DNA of 34,441 nucleotides from Candidatus Babelota bacterium (GTDB lineage Bacteria; Babelota; Babeliae; Babelales; Babelaceae): positions 1 through 34,441 of the forward strand of contig JABDCP010000013.1 in the NCBI GenBank assembly GCA_013288045.1, in the 5' to 3' direction. Both the position numbers and the translations under genes were made by a program. Positions within the stretch are counted from its first letter, which is position 1. Every line of letters begins with the position of its first letter. Below are positions 23,829 to 31,845 of this stretch, one piece after another. The notes under the pieces are model-generated. The model saw nothing but the letters and a program-made list of their open reading frames with translations. It did not search any database and was not told the DNA's origin.

Positions 23829-24671
23829 ATGATAAAAAAGGGTCTTATCGGCATTATGATCCTTGGTGCGCTTTTTATTGTGATCAATCGGCTCCTAGGA
23901 CTTTCAGAAAGACGCATTGAAACCGCGATGTCTTATGTGACCTATCCCTTGTTACAGTTCCAAAGGTTTGTAGTCCACTCATTTTCTCCGTCATATAAGC
24001 AGGGGATTGTGCATGTTCTTGCTGACCTTGAAAAGGTTACGCTTGAGCGTGATACTCTTTTGAACGAGCTTATTTCTTTAAAAGCATTACAGCGAACGGT
24101 AGAGGATACCTCTGATTTGAGAGATTTTATGAAGCGGTATAACGCCCAGTCGTTAGTAATTGCACCGGTCCTTTTGCGGAACTTTTCGGGTGAGAATTTC
24201 TTTCTCGTCGATGCGGGAGAAAACTTTGGTATTGAGAAAGATATGATCGCGTTGCACCACAATATGCTCGTGGGAAAAGTGACCCACGTATATCCGTCCT
24301 ACAGTAAGATTTTGTTGATCACCGATCCGCACTGTTACGTAGCTGCGGTTTGCTCTTCAAATGGCGTGAAAGGGATGCATCATGGTCTTAAAAAAGGATT
24401 CACTACACTTGCTTATGTTGATCATAGAGATCAAGTTACGGTAGGGGATACGGTTCTTTCAAGTGGTGAAGGCGGTCTCTTTCCGCGAGGATTTGGGTTA
24501 GGTAGGATTACCGATGTTGATCAGGGTGGTTATGGGCGTTCGATTACTATAGAGCCCTCACTTGACCTTAAGAAAATTTCTCAGATAAGTATAGTGCCCC
24601 ATACGTTTACGGATGAGGCTTCTGATTCTTCTGTTGCAGAAGAGTTACCGCTGAAACCAGCAGAATCATGA
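23829..24671 (+). CDS. mreC: Rod shape-determining protein MreC
   Basis: MreC is an inner-membrane, periplasm-facing scaffold of the elongation complex. The 280-residue protein has an N-terminal membrane helix (residues about 4-20), a helical coiled region (VHVLADLEKVTLERDTLLNELISL), and the beta-domain with family motifs (VLLRNFSGENFFLVDAGENFG, VGKVTHVYPSYSKILLITDP, TLAYVDHRDQVTVGDTVLSSG, PRGFGLGRI). ATG at 23829 follows GGAG; an upstream ATG at 23784 lies inside gatA and lacks a site. It ends 6 bases into the convergent sppA gene. No mreB or mreD lies in the window. Confidence 0.92.
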   Translation: MIKKGLIGIMILGALFIVINRLLGLSERRIETAMSYVTYPLLQFQRFVVHSFSPSYKQGIVHVLADLEKVTLERDTLLNELISLKALQRTVEDTSDLRDFMKRYNAQSLVIAPVLLRNFSGENFFLVDAGENFGIEKDMIALHHNMLVGKVTHVYPSYSKILLITDPHCYVAAVCSSNGVKGMHHGLKKGFTTLAYVDHRDQVTVGDTVLSSGEGGLFPRGFGLGRITDVDQGGYGRSITIEPSLDLKKISQISIVPHTFTDEASDSSVAEELPLKPAES

Positions 24672-25580
24672 GAGCATACTTTGAGTTGCATAACGGGATT
24701 CAACTGCCTGACAGATACTATCGACGGCTGCTGACAAGTAAGTTATGCTATCATCATCTTCATCTTGGGCAAACAGGTTTGCTAAGAAAGATCGTTTCTT
24801 AGCAGGTTTGATCCATTCAACTTTGCCTATTATTTGAGCCTTCTCTCTCAGGACTCTTTCTACCGTAGAAGGAGAGCCTGTTTCGTCAATGAGTTTCAGA
24901 GCGAGAGCCTGTTCACCCGTAAATATCTTACCTTCTGCCCAGAGCTTTACATCAGTTGAGAGCTGAGGACGTTGCGCGCTGACATCTCTGATAAACTGTT
25001 TATAGGTATCATTGCTGAGCTCTTGAAAAATCGCTTTCTCTTCAGGTGTCATCGTAAGGAACGGGTTTCCAATACCTTTGTATTCACCTGTTTTTGTAAT
25101 CGTGTAGGAGACATTGATTTTTTCAAGAAGCCCTTTAAAAGAAGGGTGCTGAATAATAACGCCTATACTTCCAATAGTTGAGCTTGGGGTGGCAATAATG
25201 TAATCACCAGCACAGGCAATATAATAGGCAGCTGAAGCAGCCAATCGCTCAACATAGCTCACGACAAATTTTTCTGGATGAAGTTTCTTGTAATGCAGAA
25301 TCTCTTGGAAAATAGCTTGGCCAGCCGGTGATACTCCTCCTGGGGAGTCGATTTTTAATACGATCGCTTTTAAGTTTTTATCTTCAAAGAATTTTTTAAC
25401 ATCCTTGATCGTTGGGTTAGCATGTTCGATATCACCGGTAATTGGTATAACACCTACGCGAGTTTTCTCTTCGAACATATCGCTATATTGAGTGCGAATG
25501 CCTTTAAAAAATAGCGGGGCAAATTGAAGGAGCAAGAGTACCCAGAAAATATTTTTAACGTAATCAGAAAATGTTGCCAT
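24666..25580 (-). CDS. sppA: Signal peptide peptidase SppA (protease IV type)
   Basis: The 304-residue protein has one N-terminal membrane helix (residues about 10-26) and a ClpP-like protease domain. The catalytic Ser-Lys dyad aligns as S116 (RLAASAAYY) and K168 (TGEYKGIGNPF), 52 residues apart, the same spacing as in Bacillus subtilis SppA. The substrate-groove segment IDSPGG is present, and STIGSIGVI follows. It degrades cleaved signal peptides in the membrane. ATG 25580 has GGAG upstream; an upstream in-frame start at 25625 would lie in the promoter. Short form, like Bacillus SppA. Confidence 0.92.
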   Translation of the reverse strand: MATFSDYVKNIFWVLLLLQFAPLFFKGIRTQYSDMFEEKTRVGVIPITGDIEHANPTIKDVKKFFEDKNLKAIVLKIDSPGGVSPAGQAIFQEILHYKKLHPEKFVVSYVERLAASAAYYIACAGDYIIATPSSTIGSIGVIIQHPSFKGLLEKINVSYTITKTGEYKGIGNPFLTMTPEEKAIFQELSNDTYKQFIRDVSAQRPQLSTDVKLWAEGKIFTGEQALALKLIDETGSPSTVERVLREKAQIIGKVEWIKPAKKRSFLANLFAQDEDDDSITYLSAAVDSICQAVESRYATQSMLS

Positions 25581-25620
25581 CGCTTCTCCAGACTTGTTAC
25601 ATATGCTTTCGTGTGGACTA

Positions 25621-25649
25621 ATCATACTTCATACTGGCATGCTCTACAA
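25621..25649 (-). promoter_or_regulatory. sppA promoter
   Basis: On the minus strand TTGTAG (25644-25649) and TATGAT (25621-25626) are separated by 17 bases, about 40 bases upstream of the ATG. Confidence 0.55.
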
Positions 25650-25688
25650 GCTTTTTTCTTTTACAAGATGCTTAGGTCGCGCAAGGGA

Positions 25689-26330
25689 TTACAGTGAGAG
25701 ATGTGGATCCTCATCTACCGTACATTCATTTCGGAGTAGTTCATCAAGGGTATGGGTACATAAAGAAAACATATCTTTTAGGAGCTCTTTGTTCCGCACT
25801 GCTCCAAAATAGTCTACTTTGTGTATTTCAAAAGATATTAGGTCTACATTTTCGGGAAATTTTGAGAACAGCCATCCTTCACGATCTATGATTTTAAATG
25901 AAAAAGAATATTTCCTATTCTTGTCGAGCAGATGGCGTAAAGAATCATTTTTGAGGATTTCTTGGACCAGAGGTTCAGGACTACCTTTGATGATGAAGTG
26001 GGTATTGAAATCTGGATCATCTGTTACGACAGTACTCTTTTGGCCGGGGAACCAATCTGAAAAAATGTTTTTTGGATAGATGGTGAGCTTTAAAGAGCGC
26101 GTACTAATGAAGGGGACTCTTATTCGCGTAATAGTACGGATATGTGGGTGTTTTCCACCAGTCCTTACCGTATAAGTATCAAGTATTATTCGCCAGGCAT
26201 GATAAGGCAATATAACCTTTGCATTATGGAGAAAGCTACCAGGTTCATACGTGGCACCGATTTCTTGGCTTAGTTCAGTCCATACTTCCTTGACACTCGG
26301 CCCAAAAAATTTCTGAAAAAACTTCTTCAA
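25689..26330 (-). CDS. Conserved protein of unknown function
   Basis: The 213-residue soluble protein has no signal peptide or membrane helix. Its pattern (VWTELSQEIGATYEPGSF, HAWRIILDTYTV, TRIRVPF, FSDWFPGQ, HFIIKGSPEPLVQEIL, FPENVDLISFEI) resembles an uncharacterised alpha/beta family I have seen in varied bacteria, but I cannot give a family number or function. The start is probably TTG at 26330, which has AAGGA 6 bases upstream; no ATG is available near the start. It lies upstream of sppA in the same direction, but sppA has its own promoter. Confidence 0.7.
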   Translation of the reverse strand: MKKFFQKFFGPSVKEVWTELSQEIGATYEPGSFLHNAKVILPYHAWRIILDTYTVRTGGKHPHIRTITRIRVPFISTRSLKLTIYPKNIFSDWFPGQKSTVVTDDPDFNTHFIIKGSPEPLVQEILKNDSLRHLLDKNRKYSFSFKIIDREGWLFSKFPENVDLISFEIHKVDYFGAVRNKELLKDMFSLCTHTLDELLRNECTVDEDPHLSL

Positions 26331-26432
26331 TATCAATCCTTTTTAAAACACCTACTAATCGAGGAGTACCTGTAGATTAGTTATTTTTGTCTTTGGGTGC
26401 GAAGTACAATTGATCTTTCAACTGCGATGATA

Positions 26433-26475
26433 TTCAATCCCGCGCTATCTGTCAAAAAGGCAATTTATCGCGCGG
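26433..26475. repeat. Short repeat with GC-rich inverted ends, copy 1
   Basis: The unit begins TTCAATCCCGCGCTATCT and ends with GCGCGG, which pairs with the internal CCGCGC, so it can form a stem-loop. An identical 18-base start recurs at 26574, and a degenerate copy (TCAATCCTGCGCT) lies at 26489-26501. Confidence 0.65.
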
Positions 26476-26573
26476 ACTTGAACTCCCCTCAATCCTGCGC
26501 TAAAAAATCTGATTTTCAAATAATCAATCCAATCGACATTATTGAGGGTCTCGTGTGGCTCTTTATTAAAAAA

Positions 26574-26617
26574 TTCAATCCCGCGCTATCTTTGAAAAAT
26601 GCTAATTATCCCGCGGG
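26574..26617. repeat. Short repeat with GC-rich inverted ends, copy 2
   Basis: The first 18 bases are identical to copy 1; the end CCGCGGG can pair with the CCCGCGC near the start with one mismatch. The A-rich centre is similar but not identical. Confidence 0.65.
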
Positions 26618-26734
26618 ATCAAAATGGGATCAACTCTGTCGGATTTTTGGGATACTTGAGGAGGTCTTACCAAAAATCTCGAGGTAGCCTGTAAGCTGCG
26701 GTAGGTACGGGCTTTAGTGCATGGTTTTTGTGTT

Positions 26735-26763
26735 TTGACATTTTACAGCACATTATTTACACT
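26735..26763 (+). promoter_or_regulatory. Promoter of the tRNA operon
   Basis: A perfect TTGACA (26735-26740) and TACACT (26758-26763) are separated by 17 bases; transcription would start about 20 bases before tRNA-Val. Confidence 0.65.
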
Positions 26764-26790
26764 GAATAGTATCTAGTAATAAAACACTAG

Positions 26791-26866
26791 GGGCGGTTAG
26801 CTCAGTTGGTAGAGCACCAGTCTTACAAACTGGTGGTCACAGGTTCGAGTCCTGTACCGCCCACCA
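26791..26866 (+). tRNA. tRNA-Val (anticodon TAC)
   Basis: The acceptor arm GGGCGGT pairs with ACCGCCC, the anticodon arm CCAGT/ACTGG carries loop CTTACAA with anticodon TAC, and the T arm contains GGTTCGAGTCC. Discriminator A and the CCA end are encoded. It is first in a three-tRNA operon. Confidence 0.97.
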
Positions 26867-26883
26867 GAACAGTGAAAATATAA

Positions 26884-26959
26884 TCCTCGGTAGCTCAGTT
26901 GGCAGAGCAAACGACTGTTAATCGTTAGGTCACTGGTTCGAGTCCAGTCCGAGGAGCCA
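26884..26959 (+). tRNA. tRNA-Asn (anticodon GTT)
   Basis: TCCTCGG pairs with CCGAGGA; the anticodon arm AACGA/TCGTT holds loop CTGTTAA with GTT. T loop TTCGAGT is normal; discriminator G and CCA are encoded. It may be charged indirectly through GatCAB, whose C and A subunits are in this window. Confidence 0.97.
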
Positions 26960-26964
26960 TGAAA

Positions 26965-27042
26965 GGGGCTGTAGCTCAGTTTGGTTAGAGCGTCCGCCTG
27001 TCACGCGGAAGGTCGCGAGTTCAAGTCTCGTCAGCCCCGCCA
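26965..27042 (+). tRNA. tRNA-Asp (anticodon GTC)
   Basis: GGGGCTG pairs with CAGCCCC; the anticodon arm TCCGC/GCGGA holds loop CTGTCAC with GTC. T loop TTCAAGT; discriminator G and encoded CCA. It lies 5 bases after tRNA-Asn. Confidence 0.97.
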
Positions 27043-27062
27043 GCTTCCTCTCATAGCTTGTG

Positions 27063-27096
27063 AAGAGTCATCTTATTAAAGATGGCTCTTTCTTTT
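27063..27096 (+). terminator. Rho-independent terminator of the tRNA operon
   Basis: AAGAGTCATCTT and AAGATGGCTCTT form a 12-bp stem (one G-T pair) around a short A/T loop, followed by TCTTTT. Confidence 0.85.
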
Positions 27097-27130
27097 AGAC
27101 TAAAAATACTGAAGTTCTATTGGTCTAAAC

Positions 27131-27156
27131 ATAAAAAAGGAGCGCCGAAGCGCTCC
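27131..27156 (-). terminator. Rho-independent terminator of the family 1 glycosidase gene
   Basis: On the minus strand GGAGCGC-TTCG-GCGCTCC, a UUCG-tetraloop stem, is followed by TTTTTTAT, about 20 bases after the stop codon. Confidence 0.92.
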
Positions 27157-27175
27157 CTTAAATGATTATTACCTA

Positions 27176-28711
27176 TTAATGGGCATCAGCAGTTGCCAAT
27201 CTATGCCCACCTGCACGATATGCTTGAATGATATCACGGTAGATTTTGCCGCCCTCTTTGAGCGTTCTTGTTTGTGTAGCAAGATCATTAGAATAGAGCC
27301 CAAAGGTACTATGGAAGCCTCTATCCCACTCGAAGTTATCCATAAGAGTCCAGTAGAAGAACCCACGGACGTCTACCCCATCTTCAAAGGCTAAACTGAC
27401 TGCCTTGAGATATTCTTTGATCCAGCGCACTCTTCGCTCATCGTGTGCATTATTATGATCAGCGATACCATTTTCAGTAATATAGATTGGTAAGCCGATT
27501 GTCGACATATGGTGAAGGGCTTTGTAGATGCCTTCGGGATAAATCGCGTATTCCATATCAGTCATCGTTTCGCCGTGATTAGGTGAAGAACCCAGCATCG
27601 TACTAAATCTTAGTGTAATAAGATGTGTATACTTTAATTCGATGAGTACGCGTGAATAGTAATTGAGTCCTACGAAATCGCTTATTTGTTGAGCTGCAGG
27701 CTTACTTGAAGCTTTATCAATAGGTGCATGGTAGGTTTCTTCAAAGAAGCACCTCCATTTATACCTAAATGTTCCGGTCTTGAGAAAGTTGATTACCGAG
27801 TCGATCATAAACTCATTTAGACACCATTGCATGAAGGATTCAATCGGTGTGATTACTCCCCAAGGATGGAATGAAAGATACTGGTGAACAAGACCAATCT
27901 GAGCCGTGTTGCCGTGAGGCATAGCTTTTAAGGCCTGATAGACTTCGGTATGCGCTTGTAAAAGGTTTCTGAGGACTTTTGTTGCAAGGGGAAAACTGCC
28001 AAATATACCATCTGCTTTCCCTGGAGGAAATACACAATTGAAGGCAAGATACCCTTGAAATACAAAGATTGTTGGTTCGTTTATCGTGCACCAGAAGGGC
28101 ACTCGATCACCTAGTTTTTCAAAGACTTTTTTGGCAAAACGCACAAAATAGACGATATTTTCTTCTTTTTCAAAGCTGCCCTTATCTTCAAACCAGATAG
28201 GATGAGCAAAATGGTGTAGGGTAATCATAGGGGCGATTCCCGCGTCCAAGAGAGCGTCAACTTCATCACTATAGTGTTGAAGAGCTTCTTCTGAGAACTG
28301 GCCTTCCTGAGGCTCAATACGATCCCAGGCAAGAGAGAAGCGGAACGCATTTGCTTGAAAGTCGTCTTTCATGAGGGCTATATCTTTTTTATAGAGATTC
28401 CAATGGTCACAAGCCTTACCGGACCGTTGATTATCTCGAATATGGGGCTTTCCATTGGGAAAATTGGTCTTTTCCCAGCGACTCCATTGACTATCGGGAA
28501 GATTCTCAGCTCCTGAATTTTGCTGCTCTGCTATGGCGAAACCAAAATAAAAATTCTCAGGAAAACAGAGCTGGTCGACATGAAGCTTTGAAAAGTTAAG
28601 GTGCTTTCGCTCTTTTGGTCCTCGGGATCTGGCTTCTACCATTCCAAGGCTAATCGATAGGGCTACAAACGCAAGAGAAAGTATTTTTTTATACGGGCAA
28701 GTATACGACAT
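27176..28711 (-). CDS. Exported glycoside hydrolase family 1 enzyme (beta-glucosidase type)
   Basis: A signal peptide occupies about residues 1-26 (basic start, LSLAFVALSISLGM core, VEA/RS). The mature part is a full GH1 barrel: ENFYFGFAIAEQQNSG, the acid/base Glu in TINEP (E212), the nucleophile Glu in ITENG (E413), and FFYWTLMDNFEWDRGF near the end. Both catalytic residues are intact, so a beta-glycosidase acting on beta-linked sugars outside the cytoplasm is expected; the exact sugar cannot be told. Most bacterial GH1 enzymes lack a signal peptide. ATG 28711 has AAGGAG 5 bases upstream, better than an upstream start at 28726. It has its own promoter and terminator. Confidence 0.93.
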   Translation of the reverse strand: MSYTCPYKKILSLAFVALSISLGMVEARSRGPKERKHLNFSKLHVDQLCFPENFYFGFAIAEQQNSGAENLPDSQWSRWEKTNFPNGKPHIRDNQRSGKACDHWNLYKKDIALMKDDFQANAFRFSLAWDRIEPQEGQFSEEALQHYSDEVDALLDAGIAPMITLHHFAHPIWFEDKGSFEKEENIVYFVRFAKKVFEKLGDRVPFWCTINEPTIFVFQGYLAFNCVFPPGKADGIFGSFPLATKVLRNLLQAHTEVYQALKAMPHGNTAQIGLVHQYLSFHPWGVITPIESFMQWCLNEFMIDSVINFLKTGTFRYKWRCFFEETYHAPIDKASSKPAAQQISDFVGLNYYSRVLIELKYTHLITLRFSTMLGSSPNHGETMTDMEYAIYPEGIYKALHHMSTIGLPIYITENGIADHNNAHDERRVRWIKEYLKAVSLAFEDGVDVRGFFYWTLMDNFEWDRGFHSTFGLYSNDLATQTRTLKEGGKIYRDIIQAYRAGGHRLATADAH

Positions 28712-28749
28712 GAAGCTCCTTGGCAAGTAGGTTGGACACTGATTCTATC

Positions 28750-28777
28750 AGTATAGATTGTTTATCTTTCAAGGCAA
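28750..28777 (-). promoter_or_regulatory. Promoter of the family 1 glycosidase gene
   Basis: On the minus strand TTGCCT (28772-28777) and TATACT (28750-28755) are separated by 16 bases, about 40 bases upstream of the ATG. Confidence 0.55.
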
Positions 28778-28842
28778 GTGGCCATGGTAGGGGACTTTAT
28801 GATAGGTGGAATGGGTGGGGTTTTCTTGATGGCCAAGAAGAA

Positions 28843-28871
28843 TTGTCAAAAGGGCAAAATTAAGCTATACT
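28843..28871 (+). promoter_or_regulatory. Promoter of rpmE-prfA
   Basis: TTGTCA (28843-28848) and TATACT (28866-28871) are separated by 17 bases, predicting a start near 28878 and a leader of about 60 bases before rpmE. Confidence 0.65.
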
Positions 28872-28939
28872 ATCTGAAGTATGGAATGGCCTGGTGCCAA
28901 CTAAGATGAGATCCATACCAGTATAAAGGAGCATAACTT

Positions 28940-29140
28940 ATGAAAAATGGTGTACATCCAGAATCGTTTGATGTTGTAGCTCACTGCGCATGCGGAACTG
29001 AGTTTAATACCCGTTCAACACGCCATGAGCTTCGTGCGACCCTCTGTTCAGGGTGCCATCCGTTCTTTACGGGTGAACAAAAGCACGTCGATACTGCTGG
29101 TCGTATCGAGAAGTTCAACAAAAAATACCAAAAGAAATAA
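28940..29140 (+). CDS. rpmE: Ribosomal protein bL31
   Basis: The 66-residue protein is of the zinc-binding (C+) bL31 type of the large ribosomal subunit: C16-x-C18 (HCACGTEF) and C36-x2-C39 (LCSGCHPFFTG) form the zinc site. TGEQKHVDTAGRIEKFNKKY is the usual C-terminal segment. AAGGAG lies 10 bases upstream of ATG 28940. prfA starts 3 bases after the stop, a common bL31-RF1 arrangement. Confidence 0.96.
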   Translation: MKNGVHPESFDVVAHCACGTEFNTRSTRHELRATLCSGCHPFFTGEQKHVDTAGRIEKFNKKYQKK

Positions 29141-29143
29141 CCG

Positions 29144-30226
29144 ATGGTCACGAGCGATACGCTCATCCCATGGGATACAATTCAGAAGCGATTTGATGAG
29201 CTCAACGACCAGGCGAGCTCATCAACGCTTGATACAAGCAAACGACATCTCGTTCAAAAAGAACTTTCTTACCTTTCAACGCTCCTTTCAAAACACAAGG
29301 AAATACTGCGCTTAGAAAAGGATTATGATGCACTTAAGGCTCAACTTGAGGCTAATAAAGAGCCCGAAATGGTTCCTTTATTTGAAGAAGAGTTGAGTGA
29401 ACTTTCGCAAACAATTACGTTGGCACATGCTGATCTTGATCGCATTATGTTCCCTCCTGATCCACTGGATTCAAGGGACGCCTTTTTAGAAATTCGAGCA
29501 GGTGCCGGTGGCCAAGAAGCTTCCTTATTTGCAAATGATCTTCTTCGCATGTATACAAACTATGCCCTTAAAAAACATTGGCGCGTTGATATTGTGAGTG
29601 TGAGTGAAACAGATGTTGGCGGCATTCGTGAAATTGTCCTGCATATCCAGGGGAAGGATGTATTTGGGCATTTGAAGTTTGAGTCTGGTGTGCACAGGGT
29701 TCAGCGAGTACCGGTTACTGAAGGTTCTGGACGGGTGCATACCTCCACAGCTACGATTGCTGTTCTTCCAGAGGCAAAAGAGGTTGACCTTACTATTAAT
29801 CCTTCAGATCTGCGTATAGATGTATACCGCTCAGGTGGTGCTGGCGGGCAGCACGTAAATACGACCGATTCTGCAGTAAGGATTACGCACATTCCAACGG
29901 GCGTTGTGGTGACCTGTCAGGACGAACGTTCACAGCATAAAAACAAAGCAAAAGCTCTTAAGATGCTCCAATCAAGGCTGTTAGCTGCCAAGCTCGAAAA
30001 AGAAGATCAAGAAAAGGCTCTAATGAGAAAAGAGCTTGTAGGTGGGGGTATGCGGGCTGAGAAGGTACGAACGTATAATTTTCCTCAGAATCGTGTGACT
30101 GATCATCAGGTTGAACTTACACTTAATAAGCTCGACATGGTACTTGAAGGTGCTCTTGATGAAATCGTTGATGCACTCATGGAAAAAGAGCGGCTTGATC
30201 GTCGCAAGCAGCCTGTTCTCGCCTAA
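29144..30226 (+). CDS. prfA: Peptide chain release factor 1
   Basis: RF1 releases peptides at UAA and UAG. The GGQ motif lies in YRSGGAGGQHVNTTDSAVR (about residues 226-244), and the codon-reading loop has the RF1-type P-x-T (PVTEGSGRVHTS) rather than SPF of RF2. At 360 residues it is normal length. It follows rpmE by 3 bases; its ribosome-binding region (AAAAGAAA) is weak, suggesting translational coupling. RF1 presence fits a standard code in which UAG is a stop. Confidence 0.96.
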   Translation: MVTSDTLIPWDTIQKRFDELNDQASSSTLDTSKRHLVQKELSYLSTLLSKHKEILRLEKDYDALKAQLEANKEPEMVPLFEEELSELSQTITLAHADLDRIMFPPDPLDSRDAFLEIRAGAGGQEASLFANDLLRMYTNYALKKHWRVDIVSVSETDVGGIREIVLHIQGKDVFGHLKFESGVHRVQRVPVTEGSGRVHTSTATIAVLPEAKEVDLTINPSDLRIDVYRSGGAGGQHVNTTDSAVRITHIPTGVVVTCQDERSQHKNKAKALKMLQSRLLAAKLEKEDQEKALMRKELVGGGMRAEKVRTYNFPQNRVTDHQVELTLNKLDMVLEGALDEIVDALMEKERLDRRKQPVLA

Positions 30227-30276
30227 GATTTCCTAAAACTCTAGGTTGATGTGTGCTTACAACTCACAGCCTGCCG

Positions 30277-30540
30277 CTAACAATTTTGATTCTCTCTACA
30301 AGTGATGATTCTCACTATCAAAGAGTTGCTTACTCCAAGTTCTTTTCTGATTTCTTCAAGAACATTCAAAGTTGATGAGCAAACTAAAAAAATAAGCACA
30401 TTGTTTTCTTTAAAATCACGTGACACTTCCCATGGTAGATGATACCCTGGCTACACGTGATATCGTTTTTGAATCGGCTTAGACGCAGCATCCCTGAGTT
30501 TAAGTTGGAGGCGTATTACTAGATAGTCTTGTAGTGTATA
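30277..30540 (-). pseudogene. Possible bS6-like ribosomal protein pseudogene
   Basis: The minus strand holds a frame open for about 85 codons except for one TAG (30451-30453). The part after the stop (LPWEVSRDFKENNVLIFLV, LNVLEEIRKELGVSNSLIVR, IITCREN) can be laid over the second half of bacterial bS6 (L-A-Y-x-I-K-K..., Y-V-L-x-x-F, E-L-E-R..., V-x-R-x-x-V). The stop falls where bS6 usually has W-G. No start codon or ribosome-binding site is visible and the 5' end runs into the divergent transporter gene. Remnant by inference; a chance frame is possible. Confidence 0.4.
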
Positions 30541-30570
30541 GGTGCTTATTAATTTGTTGGGGGGCTTGCC

Positions 30571-31827
30571 ATGAATCCACTCTCTTATTTTCTTGAGTAT
30601 AATCGTTATTTGAGCTTTGTCGGCATTGCAGTGATTCTTGGACTGGCGGTGTTGATGTCTAATAATCGACGTAATATTCCCTGGCGACTGGTGCTAACGG
30701 GTCTTCTTTTACATGCTTCTCTAGCCTTTTTAGTGCTTAAGACGACGATAGGTTATGAGATCATAGCTTATATAGCAGGATTATTTACGACCTTATATCA
30801 AGCTGCAGAGCGAGGTATAAATTTTGTGTTTGGTAACCTTGCCAACCCTGCAGGTCCCTGGGGTTTTGTTTTTGTTATTAAGGTATTACCAGTCATCGTA
30901 TTCTTTGGAGCATTCACCTCGCTTCTGTTCTATCTAGGAATCATTCAATTTGTGGTGCAAGGGATCAACAGGCTTATTCGACCTTTATTGGGTACTACGG
31001 GGCCTGAAACGCTCTGCGCTGTTGCTAACAGTTTTTTAGGGCAAACAGAGGCGCCGCTTCTTATTAAGCACTATTTAAAACGGATGACAAAATCTGAGTT
31101 TCTAGTGATGATGATAAGTGGCATGGGAACTATTAGCGGGTCGATTCTTGCCGTGTTTGCGGTGATGGGGGTGCCAGCAACTCATTTGATTGCGGCAAGT
31201 GTTATGGCCATACCAGCTACCATACTTATCGCAAAAATTATCTACCCAGAGACCGAGCATCCTGATGCTATGTGTGATGCAACAGCTTCTATAGAATTAC
31301 AGTCAGGTAATGCGCTTGATGCAATTTCTCAAGGAACTTCTGATGGTATGTACCTTGCGCTCAATGTAGGTGCTATGCTTATCGCCTTTCTTGCATTACT
31401 TGAAGTTCTCAATGGCTTCCTTGGATTTGCGTGTCTTACGTTAAACACATATGTCGGTTTGCATCTTCCCATTATTACGCTCAATATGATTTTTTCATGG
31501 ATATGCTTACCCTTTGGGTGGTTACTCGGCTTTACGGGAAACGAAGCTTTGCAAGCGGGCCAATTGATAGGTACGAAAATTGCCGTGAATGAAGTGGTAG
31601 CCTACAGTGAAATGTTACACATGGGACTCTCGGCAAGAAGTATAGCGATTATCACCTATGCTCTATGCGGCTTTTCAAATTTTTCATGTATCGGTATCCA
31701 GATAGGTGGTATCGGTTCTTTAGTTCCAGAAAAGCGCAAATGGCTCAGTGAGCTTGGCATGCGTGCCGTATTTGGTGGAGCGTTAGCAAATCTATTATCA
31801 GCGATGATGGCAAACTTGCTTCTCTAA
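30571..31827 (+). CDS. Concentrative nucleoside transporter (CNT/NupC family)
   Basis: The 418-residue inner-membrane protein has the CNT pattern: N-terminal three-helix region, the GQTEAPL re-entrant motif (about residues 152-158) with NSFLG just before, a gate region SGMGTISGSILAVFAVMG, the conserved NEVVAYSEM, and FSNFSCIGIQIGG near the end. CNT proteins import nucleosides with H+ or Na+. For a host-dependent bacterium this would provide salvaged host nucleosides, which is inference. ATG 30571 has a G-rich site (GGGGGG) 6 bases upstream. A terminator follows at 31846. Confidence 0.95.
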   Translation: MNPLSYFLEYNRYLSFVGIAVILGLAVLMSNNRRNIPWRLVLTGLLLHASLAFLVLKTTIGYEIIAYIAGLFTTLYQAAERGINFVFGNLANPAGPWGFVFVIKVLPVIVFFGAFTSLLFYLGIIQFVVQGINRLIRPLLGTTGPETLCAVANSFLGQTEAPLLIKHYLKRMTKSEFLVMMISGMGTISGSILAVFAVMGVPATHLIAASVMAIPATILIAKIIYPETEHPDAMCDATASIELQSGNALDAISQGTSDGMYLALNVGAMLIAFLALLEVLNGFLGFACLTLNTYVGLHLPIITLNMIFSWICLPFGWLLGFTGNEALQAGQLIGTKIAVNEVVAYSEMLHMGLSARSIAIITYALCGFSNFSCIGIQIGGIGSLVPEKRKWLSELGMRAVFGGALANLLSAMMANLLL

Positions 31828-31845
31828 CTTCCATAAGCTATGTGG

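Larger units (their letters stand above)
26331..26734. other. Intergenic region with a family of short GC-capped repeats
   Basis: This 400-base region upstream of the tRNA operon has no convincing gene. A 96-codon plus-strand frame (26397-26687) starts with GTG, lacks a ribosome-binding site, and owes its repeated FNPALS segments to the DNA repeats described separately, so I do not call it. Confidence 0.5.

Noticed and set aside
26433-26617. CRISPR-like array
   Set aside because: Only two clear units and one poor one, no regular spacing and no cas genes in the window.
26397-26687. 96-codon plus-strand frame with repeated FNPALS segments
   Set aside because: The peptide repeats come directly from the DNA repeats; GTG start without ribosome-binding site; no domain.
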